Below, one piece after another: positions 1-9,528 of a stretch of DNA of 64,000 nt. The translations under genes were made by a program, and so were the position numbers. Each line of letters starts with the position of its first letter. Position 1 is the first letter of the stretch. Under the pieces are notes generated by a model, which saw only the letters and a program-made list of their open reading frames with translations, did not search any database and was not told the DNA's origin. Source of the DNA: Cylindrotheca closterium (taxonomy: Eukaryota > Bacillariophyta > Bacillariophyceae > Bacillariales > Bacillariaceae); NCBI GenBank assembly GCA_933822405.4, contig CAKOGP040002025.1, forward strand, positions 172,990 to 236,989, given 5' to 3'.

Positions 1-1
1 T

Positions 2-412
2 ATTACTGGCATGACATCTTCTGGCTTGATCTCTGCTGCCGAACCCAATATTGCGGACTTTATCCGGAATCGAAGAGGTTCCCTTGATAATTCTGGTGTG
101 CCTCAGGTGGAGTGCATCCCACAACAACAACAACAACAACAACAGCAACTACCTTCTACCTTTTCACTATACCAAAGTGATCTATTCTTGAAGGCAGCGC
201 TTGAACGCCAACAGCGAGAGGCTTTGCTGAGACTGCAGTTGCAAACCCAATTGCCTGGATTCAATTTCGGGGGTTTCCCAAGTATCCTTCAACAAGCGCA
301 ACAGAACGCCCAACAGAATTCAGGAAATTTCCAACAACAAAGACAACAAGATCCGCTTCATACAGTCGCTCTGGCAGCTGCACTGGCCTCGAAGGTCGTG
401 CATGAAGTCTAG
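2..412 (+). CDS. C-terminal end of a Gln-rich protein (partial, enters from the left edge)
   Basis: The frame is open to the left edge, so this is the last exon or 3' part of a larger gene; the first in-window Met (position 11) is probably internal. About 136 residues are visible. They include a run of nine Gln (around 123-147), a basic serine stretch (RNRRGSLDNS) that looks like a phosphorylation site, an amphipathic segment rich in Leu, Arg and Gln, and further Gln/Asn-rich sequence. Such low-complexity tails are common in stramenopile transcription factors and RNA-binding proteins, but no domain is visible, so no function is assigned. The stop is TAG at 410-412. It converges on the next gene, which is on the minus strand. 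Confidence 0.6.
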   Translation: MTGMTSSGLISAAEPNIADFIRNRRGSLDNSGVPQVECIPQQQQQQQQQLPSTFSLYQSDLFLKAALERQQREALLRLQLQTQLPGFNFGGFPSILQQAQQNAQQNSGNFQQQRQQDPLHTVALAAALASKVVHEV

Positions 413-947
413 GGTATGATTTCATTTCATTTTTGCACTTTGCAAAAGAGATAGATTAATGCATGAGAGATGAGAGTAACACTAGATATGTACATTATAT
501 CCTACTTGACATGTAATAAATTCTACTGAGGTATTTATTGATTGATCGATTTTTATTACAGTACACATTTGAACGATACCGGTACATTTGTCGTTGTGTC
601 TTTGTCTGATACACTTCCGAAGCTTCGTTGTCGTTTAATTGGACAAAGCTGATGCTTTGTGATGACGGGAGCTGGTTGTTTTGTAGCATGACGAAAGCAG
701 TCAGTAGAAGATCCAATATTGTGATAGGTATATGATGTGCCCTACTTGCCCATGTACCGCACAGATTGTTCGCTGTCTACAAAAAAAAGGTCGAGATGGA
801 CACATAGCTTCGTTCGTTGACAGGTCTACTCATCTCTTGAACTACTTTGAATGAGTCTGACTATTTGGTTTCAATAAAGCATGCATTCTCAAATGCTTAT
901 TGATAGTATCTAATTATAATTATCTACGGCTGTTCAAAACAATCCTT
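413..947. other. Intergenic, between two convergent 3' ends
   Basis: Nothing coding is seen. Two AATAAA-like sites (near 517 and 873) could serve as polyadenylation signals for the genes on either side. Confidence 0.5.
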
Positions 948-1697
948 TCAAAGCAGAAAAATAGAGCTGGCACTCTCTTGAGGCGTTCCCTCGCAACCAT
1001 CCTCCGCGGAAAGCCACATGCTGTCTCCTTGGTCCATGTGTAGGTAAAATCGGTGATGCAGAGCAAAGGCATTCTTTCCAAAGTTTTCCTGAAAGCTTTT
1101 GTATCCTTCTTGAACCAATCGGACACCGTTTCTCCAATCCCGTCCACTATCATGCCCCCAACCATCATAGCCCTTAATTTCAGCAGAGGTCCATCCTTGT
1201 GGATCGTCTCCATCTGCCAGACTCAATTGGAGGACCATTCCCATCCCCCCTTCCGCATTTTCAACTTGGCGAATCTCTCGACCATGGAATATGTGAACAT
1301 TATCAGCGAGCGAAGTTCTTGAATACTCGGGGGTTCCAGACATGCGAGGAATTGTAGCGGGGAAAATGACTGGTTGTTGGTCCTTGTTCTTAGTGGAAGA
1401 AGCAGCTACCTCACCAAGATAGTCACGCAACTTGTCCGTCAATGCTAATTGGAACATCATTCCACCGCAAAAGTTAAATGTCGCTTTGGAATCGTGCAAA
1501 TCTACCAAGTATTGGGCAATGTTGCTGCCGTACTTTTCATCACGAGCCGAAGGCGCATACAAGGCTTGTGTTGTTTCACTGCTGCTGCTCAAGCTGTTCA
1601 GCGTGGAAACAGTTCTAAGGGTCCCATTGGGACTGAAACCGAGGGTCGATTGAGACACCAGCAAGCAAGCGAGGACGATTTGTGAAAGATGAAACAT
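948..1697 (-). CDS. Predicted plastid-targeted protein of unknown function
   Basis: A single exon of 249 residues. Residues 1-20 form a clear signal peptide, and the likely cleavage site (STLG|FSP) puts Phe at +1. A Ser/Thr-rich stretch of about 25 residues follows. This is the bipartite ASAFAP-type signal that sends proteins into the four-membrane plastid. The mature part has a compact region from about residue 70 to 240 with several Trp and Gly (FCGGMMFQLAL, EIKGYDGWGHDSGRDW, LHHRFYLHMD). It looks like a folded globular domain, but I do not recognise the family. The start is the only Met that gives the signal peptide. The promoter is shared with the divergent phosphorylase gene. Confidence 0.75.
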   Translation of the reverse strand: MFHLSQIVLACLLVSQSTLGFSPNGTLRTVSTLNSLSSSSETTQALYAPSARDEKYGSNIAQYLVDLHDSKATFNFCGGMMFQLALTDKLRDYLGEVAASSTKNKDQQPVIFPATIPRMSGTPEYSRTSLADNVHIFHGREIRQVENAEGGMGMVLQLSLADGDDPQGWTSAEIKGYDGWGHDSGRDWRNGVRLVQEGYKSFQENFGKNAFALHHRFYLHMDQGDSMWLSAEDGCEGTPQESASSIFLL

Positions 1698-1984
1698 TGT
1701 AGTGAGAGAGTTTTAATTTAATAGAACCAGTTTCAATGATTGCGTGAGGTTACATTTTCTTTCTTCTGGAGTCGACCGATTGGACTCTCGGTGCACCTTC
1801 ACACGTACGTCGTACATACCGGCACCTCTTCAATATCAGTACACGTGTACCGGTGCCTGTACGGTATCATCATCTCGTACAATGGTACCAAGTACCAGTA
1901 CCAGGTACCGGGTACCGCGGTATCTGATATCCGCCATCTAAACAAAATCCATCACTTCCACATCATCATCACTTCCACATCACC
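1698..1984. promoter_or_regulatory. Divergent promoter region rich in GTAC palindromes
   Basis: This 287-bp spacer separates two divergent start codons. From about 1806 to 1925 it is packed with GGTACC, ACCGGT and GTAC motifs. The last 40 bases before the plus-strand ATG hold a direct repeat of CATCACTTCCACATCA-type units, probably 5' UTR. Confidence 0.45.
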
Positions 1985-2924
1985 ATGACACCCGAGATTG
2001 CCTTGACAATTGACCAGAATCTATTCATCAGAAAACCAATCCCCGAGAAAGGGATTGTCTGTTCTAACGCCGAACGAGCCGAACGTATTGCATCCGAATA
2101 CCTGTCATCGGTCGAAACGTTCTCCTGTTCCTGGGGCGCTCGAGTTTGGATTGGAAACTACCAAGAAAACACAAAGGAACGCCTCTTTGTGGCTCTAGCG
2201 CCAGTAGGTTCGGGGTCTGGGTTAGTCTTTACCGAGCTCTTCTCAGCGGGAGCCAAGTTCTTGGTGAGATATGGGAGCGACGATGCCAAGAATCCAGAGC
2301 CATACGAATATAAAAATTGCGTCAAGCTTATTGACGAAACGGACAATCTTTATGGATATTGTCAAGCGAGTGGAGTGGATCCATCCGAGTGGGGTGAATC
2401 TGTAATGGCGTCACCTGTACTACTCAAAGCATTCCTAGCAGAAGGAAACAAGAGGGATATGATAATTGAACGACGGATATGTCACCACTTGGAAAATTAT
2501 CGTAAGTCACGATGATGGTGATGATGATCACTCTGTTCCATTGCGTCTTGTGGATTCTCCCAGAAGGCTGGTTTTGACGCTCCAATTATCTGATGAAATC
2601 CAACTTTTCAATACTACCACCTGATCACCAGACTCTCTTCGGAATCCGAATGTATTTCCAAACCGCAAAACAATACTAGAGAAACAATTGGCTGACCTAA
2701 AAGAGAAAGCCAATGGAAAGAAGGAAAGCTTTGATATGGAATCAGCAGTTCTGTTTCGATGTGCCAAGGATTTTGGTTTTCATGCGTTGACGGTTTTACA
2801 GACCGTCAATAAGGAGGATAAGGACTGCGATCCCTACGAAGGCAAGCACCGGGAAGCCGCTCTTAAAGATGAACAACAAGTCTTTGTCGATTACATTTTC
2901 ACTTCACTTTTGTCAACTTCCTGA
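1985..2924 (+). CDS. Nucleoside (uridine/purine) phosphorylase family protein
   Basis: Two exons, 1985-2501 and 2632-2924, joined across a 130-bp GT-AG intron (donor GTAAGT at 2502, acceptor CAG ending at 2631). This gives 269 residues, normal for the PNP/UDP family. Residues 69-98 (FVALAPVGSGSG then GAKFLVRYGS) match the phosphate-binding Gly-rich segment and the conserved 'GA..iiR.G' strand. Residues 206-215 (DMESAVLFRC) match the nucleoside-binding 'MEsA' motif. The family cleaves nucleosides with phosphate into base and sugar-1-phosphate in nucleotide salvage. The phase and the position of the ME motif support the splice. No targeting peptide is seen, so it is probably cytosolic. Substrate preference cannot be read from the sequence. 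Confidence 0.72.
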
Positions 2925-3458
2925 AAGATGAACAAGAAGGAAGCCTTATTTGGCCTTTACTGTACGTTTTCACTTCACCGGTGTCAACTTCAAGGTAACA
3001 CTTTGGGGAAACCGATGTCGATATTTGTCAAACGTAACTACTGGTAGTGTACTGGTACTGTGAGGTCATGACGAATGTCCGTGCTTTTCTTGTAGCTTCT
3101 CCGCAAGGAATCTTTTCGCCATTATCGGCTTAAACACGCTTCTATTCAAGAATAGCGGGCGCAATTTTAAATAGAGATTCTTCTTCTACCTGCGAATTGC
3201 GGCAGAATGTCAAACGCTTTTATCAATCGCAATATTTGTCGTAGACTTCGCGAACCTTTGTGATTGGTAGCTCAGCACGGACTATAGTCCATCAAGGTTC
3301 CCATCCGCCGCCCTTGCCAGTACGCAGTTTCTGCCGCGGGGAACAAATATTTGTTTTTTTCATCACGGGCTGCAACGCAACTGTTTCCTTACTTTCTACT
3401 CTAAAAGATAAAAAGTACTGACAAGCTGTACCTTGAAACTAAGCAGCAATACTGTAAT
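2925..3458. other. Intergenic, upstream of the histidine kinase
   Basis: The first 70 bases repeat the end of the preceding gene: AAAGATGAACAA and then TTTTCACTTCAC..TGTCAACTTC occur both before and after the stop codon. The rest is likely promoter. No other gene is seen. Confidence 0.5.
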
Positions 3459-6400
3459 ATGCGGTCGCTACCGGCGTCGGAAGCCGTTCTTCGCAACATG
3501 AAGATTGCCGAGACTGCCAGGGTCAAAGACGGTCAAACAACTTCCTCTGGGGTCAATTTGGAGGCGGAGATTGCTATATTACGGCGTCAATTGTTACAAG
3601 CAACGGTGGAGAACTCGCGCAAAGACACAGTGATTGATTCCTTGGAAAAGAAATTGAGTGGTGAAGCGAAGAATGAAAGTCATAAACAAATGAATGGTTA
3701 TCTGAATGGTCATCTGAACAGGCCTCTCAGCCCAGCCGGTCGCCGGCGTAACAGTGGCAGTTTGAGGGGCAAGAAGTCGCAATCGTTGTGGAACTTGAGC
3801 CAGTCTGAACGCTCGAACACCTCCTCTCTACATGCAGCAGAAGATGACGACGGAGAAGAAGTACAGGATGCAGAGAAAGTAGTAAGCGAAATTCAGGGAT
3901 GGTTATTTATGGAAGGGGGCACATTACGAGACGTCGATTCTTTGCTGACCCGCTACTGCGAACTTTGCCGGAAACATGGAATACCGTTGGATCGCTTATT
4001 TGTCGCTGGAATGATGATGCATCCACACACTTCTGCCTGCGTTTGGAAATGGGAATTAGGATGTGATTTCACAGAGGATGTTGTCCCTCCGGAAGCCTTT
4101 GAACCTCAGAATTTCAATGAAGAGGAACCATTCGCGGTGCTGATGCAAGGCAAGGCGATGGAATATAGAATGACTAAAGACGATGAAATACCCGCCGGCT
4201 GTGACTGGTTCAAGGATGGTGGATTTCAAGATTACTACGCACTTCCAATGTACCACAATGGAAAGTTCAAAGGAGCCATGGCGTGGAGCACCAAATGTCG
4301 GTATCACTTTTCGGACGACCACCAAAGAATTTTCACACAGTCTCTTGGGGCTCTTTCCACGGTATTGCGACTGTACGCCAACGACTTGGTGATTGATAAT
4401 GCCATGCTGCGGTTGGAAGAAGCGGTCCAAGCGCAAACCAGTATGCTTGCTGAAGCAAATCAAGAACTTGAATTGGCCAATCGAAAAATTGTCGATCAAG
4501 CCCAGAAGCAACTGAAACATTTTGCCATGATGAGTCACGAAATCCGAACCCCACTAAATTGCATTGTTGGTATATCGAATCTGATGTTGGATTCATGTGA
4601 AGATGATGCGATGAAAGAGTCAATAGAAATGATAACGAGCAGTGGAGATCTCTTGTTGGCCGTGGTCGACGATGTTTTGGATTACTCCAAATTGGCGGCT
4701 GGAAAAGTGGAAACCAAGATTGCACCCACCAAGCTCAATGTTCCCGTCAATACGGTCGAGACTGCCATTCGTACCAAGGCGATTGAAAACCGAGTGGAGC
4801 TTCGCACCTTTTACAGCCCAGACTTGCCCGAATTCGTGGTGACGGACGCCAGAAGACTCCAACAAATTCTTTACAACTTGTTGGGCAATGCGGCCAAGTT
4901 TGGAAGCACTGGCAAATACATTGACTTTTCCGTTGTCCTTGAGCCGACGGATAGAAATTTTTTACGGTTTTCAATAAAGGACTATGGAAGAGGAATTGCC
5001 CCCGAGGAGATGCACAACATGTAAGTCATTGCAGTAGATTGTGTTGTGGAATGCTGGCTTGTTGACTCACGACGACGTCAACGTTTCAGTTTTGAACCAT
5101 TTCGACAATTGGCATCCAACCAACCGAGTCATGGGGGAACAGGACTGGGTTTGGCCATTACTCGCCAACTTGTCCGGGCGTTAGGAGGCAGCGTTTCGGT
5201 GCAAAGTGATTATGGACATTGGTGCGAATTTATTGTTTGTTTGCCATGCGATTCGGGCGTCCGAAGGCCAATGGGGGCATCCGCGGTTCCAAATACCTTG
5301 GTGCAAGATGGCAGTCAAAGCGAGAGCCACATGGACGATTATGATGACGAGGACGAAAGCGACGACGATGATGCGGGAAGTACCGGTAGCATGTCGATCG
5401 AATCTTCCACCGAAGGATCCTCTTATGCTGATATGCCTTCCACCACTAGCTTTCAACGACTCGTGAACGAAGCAAGCCGACGACAAGTAAATAGTATGAC
5501 GGGTGATACGCGGAATCATCAAATGAATCCATTGGCTCCGACGGCCGTTGCCAGTCTACACAAACTGCGGACCAACCTTTTATCCTCCTCGAGTCTAAAA
5601 TCGGGCAGTACCGGCGGTAGCAGCCTCGCTTCGTCGAGTGGATTTGGTAGCAATGCGTCCTCGCTCCTTGGCATCAGCGGATTGAACAGAAACAGGCAAC
5701 AAGGAGGAAGCAATACTTCTTTACGGAATGTACAGTTCCAACACTTCAACAAGTCACCCAAACAAACTCTGGGATTGGATGGTTTTTCGGGCCGCACGGG
5801 GAGTTTTGGTCAATTGGGCAATGCCATAGGTCGGAAACCATCCGGGTCGAGGAGTGTGCGACGTGGTGACAGGAAAAGTGGCGCAAATCCGCATCGGAGT
5901 GCCTCGCTCAAGAGCCGCAAACGTCCGGTCATGACTCCTAGACGCGGCAGTGGCATTACGGGCGGTACCATTTCGTTGGTGGGAGTAGTGGACGAAGAAG
6001 GAACCCCAAGGATTATTCCCGCAAAGAAGCCCCCCACGATGGAGCCGGAAAGTAAGAAGCGTTCAGTACCCCCCACCAAAGAGGAGTTCACAAAGCCTAC
6101 CATGAAGAATAGCACCGCCACTGCAAGTAACACCGCCGCTGCCAAGGCCAAGGCCAAAGACGCGACGACAGCAACATCTACGACAACGACAACCACAACG
6201 ACGACGACGACGACAACCACAACAAAGGAAAAGAACAATTCCAAAGAATCATTAGAGAGTCAAATGGGAACCATAAAAGTCTTGGTAGCCGAGGACAACA
6301 AGATTAACCAAAAGGTTTTGCAACGAACACTGATACGTGTGGGAATTAAGGAAGACATTGACATTGTGGAAAATGGCAAGTTGGCCGTGGAAGCCTCCGA

Positions 6401-6668
6401 CGACAAGGTGTACGACATTATTTTCATGGACATGCAAATGCCCATCATGGATGGTTTGGAGGCCACCTCGATCATTACCCGACGAGCGATTCATCCCAAG
6501 ATTGTCTTTTTGACGGCACATGCCTTGTCGGAATATCAGGAAAAGGCCCATGAAGCCGGTGGGGATTGTTTCATTAGCAAGCCCTTCAAATTGGATGCGA
6601 TTCGGAACATCATTCAAAAGTTGGTCCTGTCGCCGCAAGAGGAGGAAGAATCGGAGGAGGAAATATAG
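3459..6668 (+). CDS. Hybrid histidine kinase with C-terminal receiver domain
   Basis: Two exons (3459-5020 and 5090-6668) with a 69-bp GTAAGT...CAG intron that falls between the kinase G boxes; 1046 residues. In order: a short coiled coil (about 34-66), a sensory region (about 140-320), HisKA with His360 in MSHEIRTPLN, HATPase_c with N box LYNLLGNAAKFG (about 471) and G boxes GRGI (about 510) and GGTGLGLAI (about 536), a low-complexity Ser/acidic/basic linker of about 330 residues with a poly-Thr run, and a receiver domain (about 915-1035) with acceptor Asp968 in FMDMQMP and the conserved Lys in ISKPF. It should autophosphorylate on His and pass phosphate to its own Asp. No membrane segment is seen, so it is probably soluble. 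The sensory region resembles the N-terminal part of some bacterial class III cyclases (HP....W.W, DYYALPM). The signal is unknown. Confidence 0.9.
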
Positions 6669-7037
6669 CCTCCTGAGAAATTTTGTATTTTAGAGTGTTA
6701 CGAATTTCCTTTGAAGAATGTCTATTAGCGGTATTTATATTGTCGTGAGGGGCTCATGCCTACATCAATGTGTTGGGTTTGTGTTTTAGTTCATTTTGCA
6801 ATCTTCTCGCTCTTTTGTTCTCTCCACTGTTCCGTTCAATCAATCAATCGACGACTGACGACTCGACTCCTCCGATTGTCCATCACCAGTTCGAGCTAAA
6901 AATTATTTTTCCTGCCGCCAGTGCAAACGTACGAACGCCCGTAGAACCTTTTTGGCTGATCCGCACACACGACACGAGCAAAGCCACCGGCATGGCATCA
7001 TCGGTTGCAATTTCAAAGGTTCTCTCAACAACTGTGC
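6669..7037. other. Intergenic / probable 5' UTR of the RING gene
   Basis: An alternative ATG at 6992 opens a short frame that runs through the CAA/AAC microsatellite and ends at 7105. It is treated as a possible upstream frame, not a gene. Confidence 0.4.
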
Positions 7038-7044
7038 ATGAAAT

Positions 7045-7084
<40 letters not shown>

Positions 7085-9419
7085 GAGCATGATCCTTATT
7101 GGTAATGCAAGTGCTTGCAATCCTTGCAGCAATAATGGACCACAAGAAGCGCAACAAAAACAACAAAAACAACAACAACAACAAGAAGCACTGCCCGAAG
7201 AGTTGACCTGCAGCATTTGCAAAGAACTCGTTCAAGCCGCTGTTCTTATAGACAAATGTCGGCACTCCTTTTGTTCCTTTTGCATCCGATTGGACTTTTC
7301 CGCACAGTCCAAAAAGCTCAAATCTAAAGTATGCTGTCCTTGGTGTCGAGCCGAAATCTATCCACGGGGTGTCAACAAGGCCGACCAGCATTTGACTGCC
7401 AACTTGGAGTTGCAGGAACAAGTCTTTCATTTCAAACAGCAGCAATCTTTATTATCATCACAATCACGGCAGCAGTCACAAGCCAAAAAAGAAGTTGATG
7501 AATCATCATTGCCATCACCCCTTAGAAGGTCTACTCGCCATTCAAATAGCCCACCAAAGCAGCAACCACAACCACCATCGCAAGAGTCACAGGTATCACT
7601 GTACAGCAAACGAAACCCTCCATTGCCAAAAATGCGAGCGGTCCACTATCAAGGCAAGAAACGAAAAGACTTGATTGCCTTATTAAGGCCCTACGGTTTG
7701 CCGTGTGCAGGTACAGAAGATGAACTCAAGAATCGACACACCCGCTTTGTCACGTATTGGAATTCCTGTTGTGACGAACAGGTGGATCCACCCTCGGAAG
7801 CAACAGTCATTCAACAATTTCGATCCTCGGAAGTCAAAAAGGCATCGGCTACTGCTGCTGGCAATAGTATTACTCTGATGATGGCTAGCAGCAGCAACGG
7901 CAATAGTAGCGGTAGTAGCGGTAGTGGCCGAGTGAATAGTATTAATGCTGCCGACGATAGGGCTAGACTCCTTCAGGAGCACGCCGAAGGATTCCGAGCG
8001 ATTCACGAGAAAATCTTGGAGGACTCTTGCGACCAATGGTGCAATGCGTCGTTCCGCCTGGCCATTGCGGTCCTACAATCTCATCCAATGATTCAAAATG
8101 ACAGCTTTCGCGATTGCCTACGACAACGAGCCATGAACGAAAACCACCAAGAAATACCAATCCAAGACTTGCTTTCGGGAGAGGTTCCAATACCAACAAC
8201 AATTTTTGAGAATATAGACCACGAAAGGATCAAGCGAAACAGTCCTTCCGTTCCCACCAACATGCCGACTGCCAAGAGACCCCGGATCGAGGCTCCAGCA
8301 ACTCCTGTTGGGGCTCCAATTTCAAATCCTTACAGCAAAAAGAGACAAAGCAACAGCATTCATCAGCCGCCGACCGCAACTGCCAGAGACGCCAAGCTGG
8401 TGAACCATGCTGCACCCATGTTGGGTTCCACCGCTCTCCGAAATTATTCACCGTCACTGCCGGAAAATCCCTACCGCAAAAGCTGCAACAACACTCCGTC
8501 AACAGCAACCAAATCCATGTCGACTGTTGGGTCACCGGCGGCTGCCACAGCCAGCCTTCCTTCCAGATCGCCGCCCCGGAATCCCTACCGCAAAAGCGTG
8601 AACAACACCCCGTCAACAGCAACCAAATCCATGTCGACTGTTGGGTCCCCGGATACTACCACAACCAGCGTTCCTTCAAGATCGCCGCCGCGGAATCCCT
8701 ACCGCAAAAGCGTGAACAACACCCCGTCAACAGCAACCAAATCCATGTCGACTGTTGGGTCACCGGCGGCTGCCACAACCAGCGTTCCTTCAAGATCGCC
8801 GCCGCGAAATCCCTACCGCAAAAGCTGCAACAACACTCCGTCAACAGCAACCAAATCCATGTCGACTGTTGGGTCCCCGGCGGCTGCCACGCCGGTGGAA
8901 GCAGCCAAAAAAGAGGCTTCCACGACAACATTTAAATCGATTAGTGTTCCCATGTCTGAACCACCGCCACACAAAGCAATAAAGGCTGCGACGACAAGCG
9001 TCATGCGGCCCAATGATGCTTCTCACCAAAACAGCAACCATAACAACAACAACAACAATAACATTCAGCAGAACAATTCCAATGCGAGCAAGAGTAACAG
9101 CAAGCCATCTCCCTCGACCGCTATTTCCCAAAATGATGCATCCCAACCTCGCAATGCTGTTAGCCCACCAACCGTTGCCACATCGTTCTTTACGAAAAAG
9201 ACGACTCGTCCAAAATCCAAATGGGAATGGACCTGCCAAGTTTGCATGTACGAAATGAAACTGGACCCGAGGGCGACCAAATGTGCGTGTTGCGGGAAAC
9301 CCAAAGGAGCCACCCTGGAAGATGCCTTTTCCGAACATCACCAGAATAGCATCAGTCAAACACAGCAGACGCAGTCATCGAGTGCTGGATCACAAAACGA
9401 TCCGATTGAAATGTGTTGA
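7038..9419 (+). CDS. RAD18: RAD18-like RING/SAP E3 ubiquitin ligase
   Basis: A single exon; 793 residues from the first in-frame ATG (7038). The start could also be 7089, because the codons between are an Asn microsatellite. A C3HC4 RING (CSICKELV...C.HSFC..C...CCPWC, about 57-105) is followed by a SAP-type segment (about 198-255: YQGKKRKDLIALLRPYGL, NRHTRFVTYWNSCCD). That second segment closely follows the RAD18 SAP pattern 'RH..FV..YN..CD...P.S'. RAD18 with RAD6 monoubiquitinates PCNA at stalled forks to start translesion synthesis. The usual RAD18 UBZ finger between RING and SAP is not visible. Instead the C-terminus has a RanBP2/NZF-like finger (WTCQVC...KCACC, about 730-755), which could supply ubiquitin binding. 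The middle is low complexity with four 38-residue tandem repeats. Confidence 0.75.
8466..8891 (+). repeat. 114-bp tandem repeat, about 3.7 units, coding
   Basis: Units start at 8466, 8580, 8694 and 8808, exactly 114 bp (38 codons) apart. Each begins NPYRKS and contains NNTPSTATKSMSTVGSP. They are almost identical at the DNA level, so expansion is recent. Confidence 0.95.
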
Positions 9420-9528
9420 TAGAAACGAGGAGACAGACGCTCTGTCTCCTTTTTCGAAACTACCAATGCTGAAACAATCAAGAATATTCGAACATCTATC
9501 TTATCATTTAAAAAAATCATGCAAGTGT

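Noticed and set aside
5810..6244. Minus-strand frame rich in Val opposite the histidine kinase linker
   Set aside because: It arises from the poly-Thr and Ala codon runs on the plus strand; no independent support.
6992..7105. Alternative start for the RAD18-like gene in another frame (poly-Gln reading of the CAA microsatellite)
   Set aside because: It ends at 7105 without reaching the RING frame and no splice site joins them cleanly. The Asn-reading frame is continuous with the RING.
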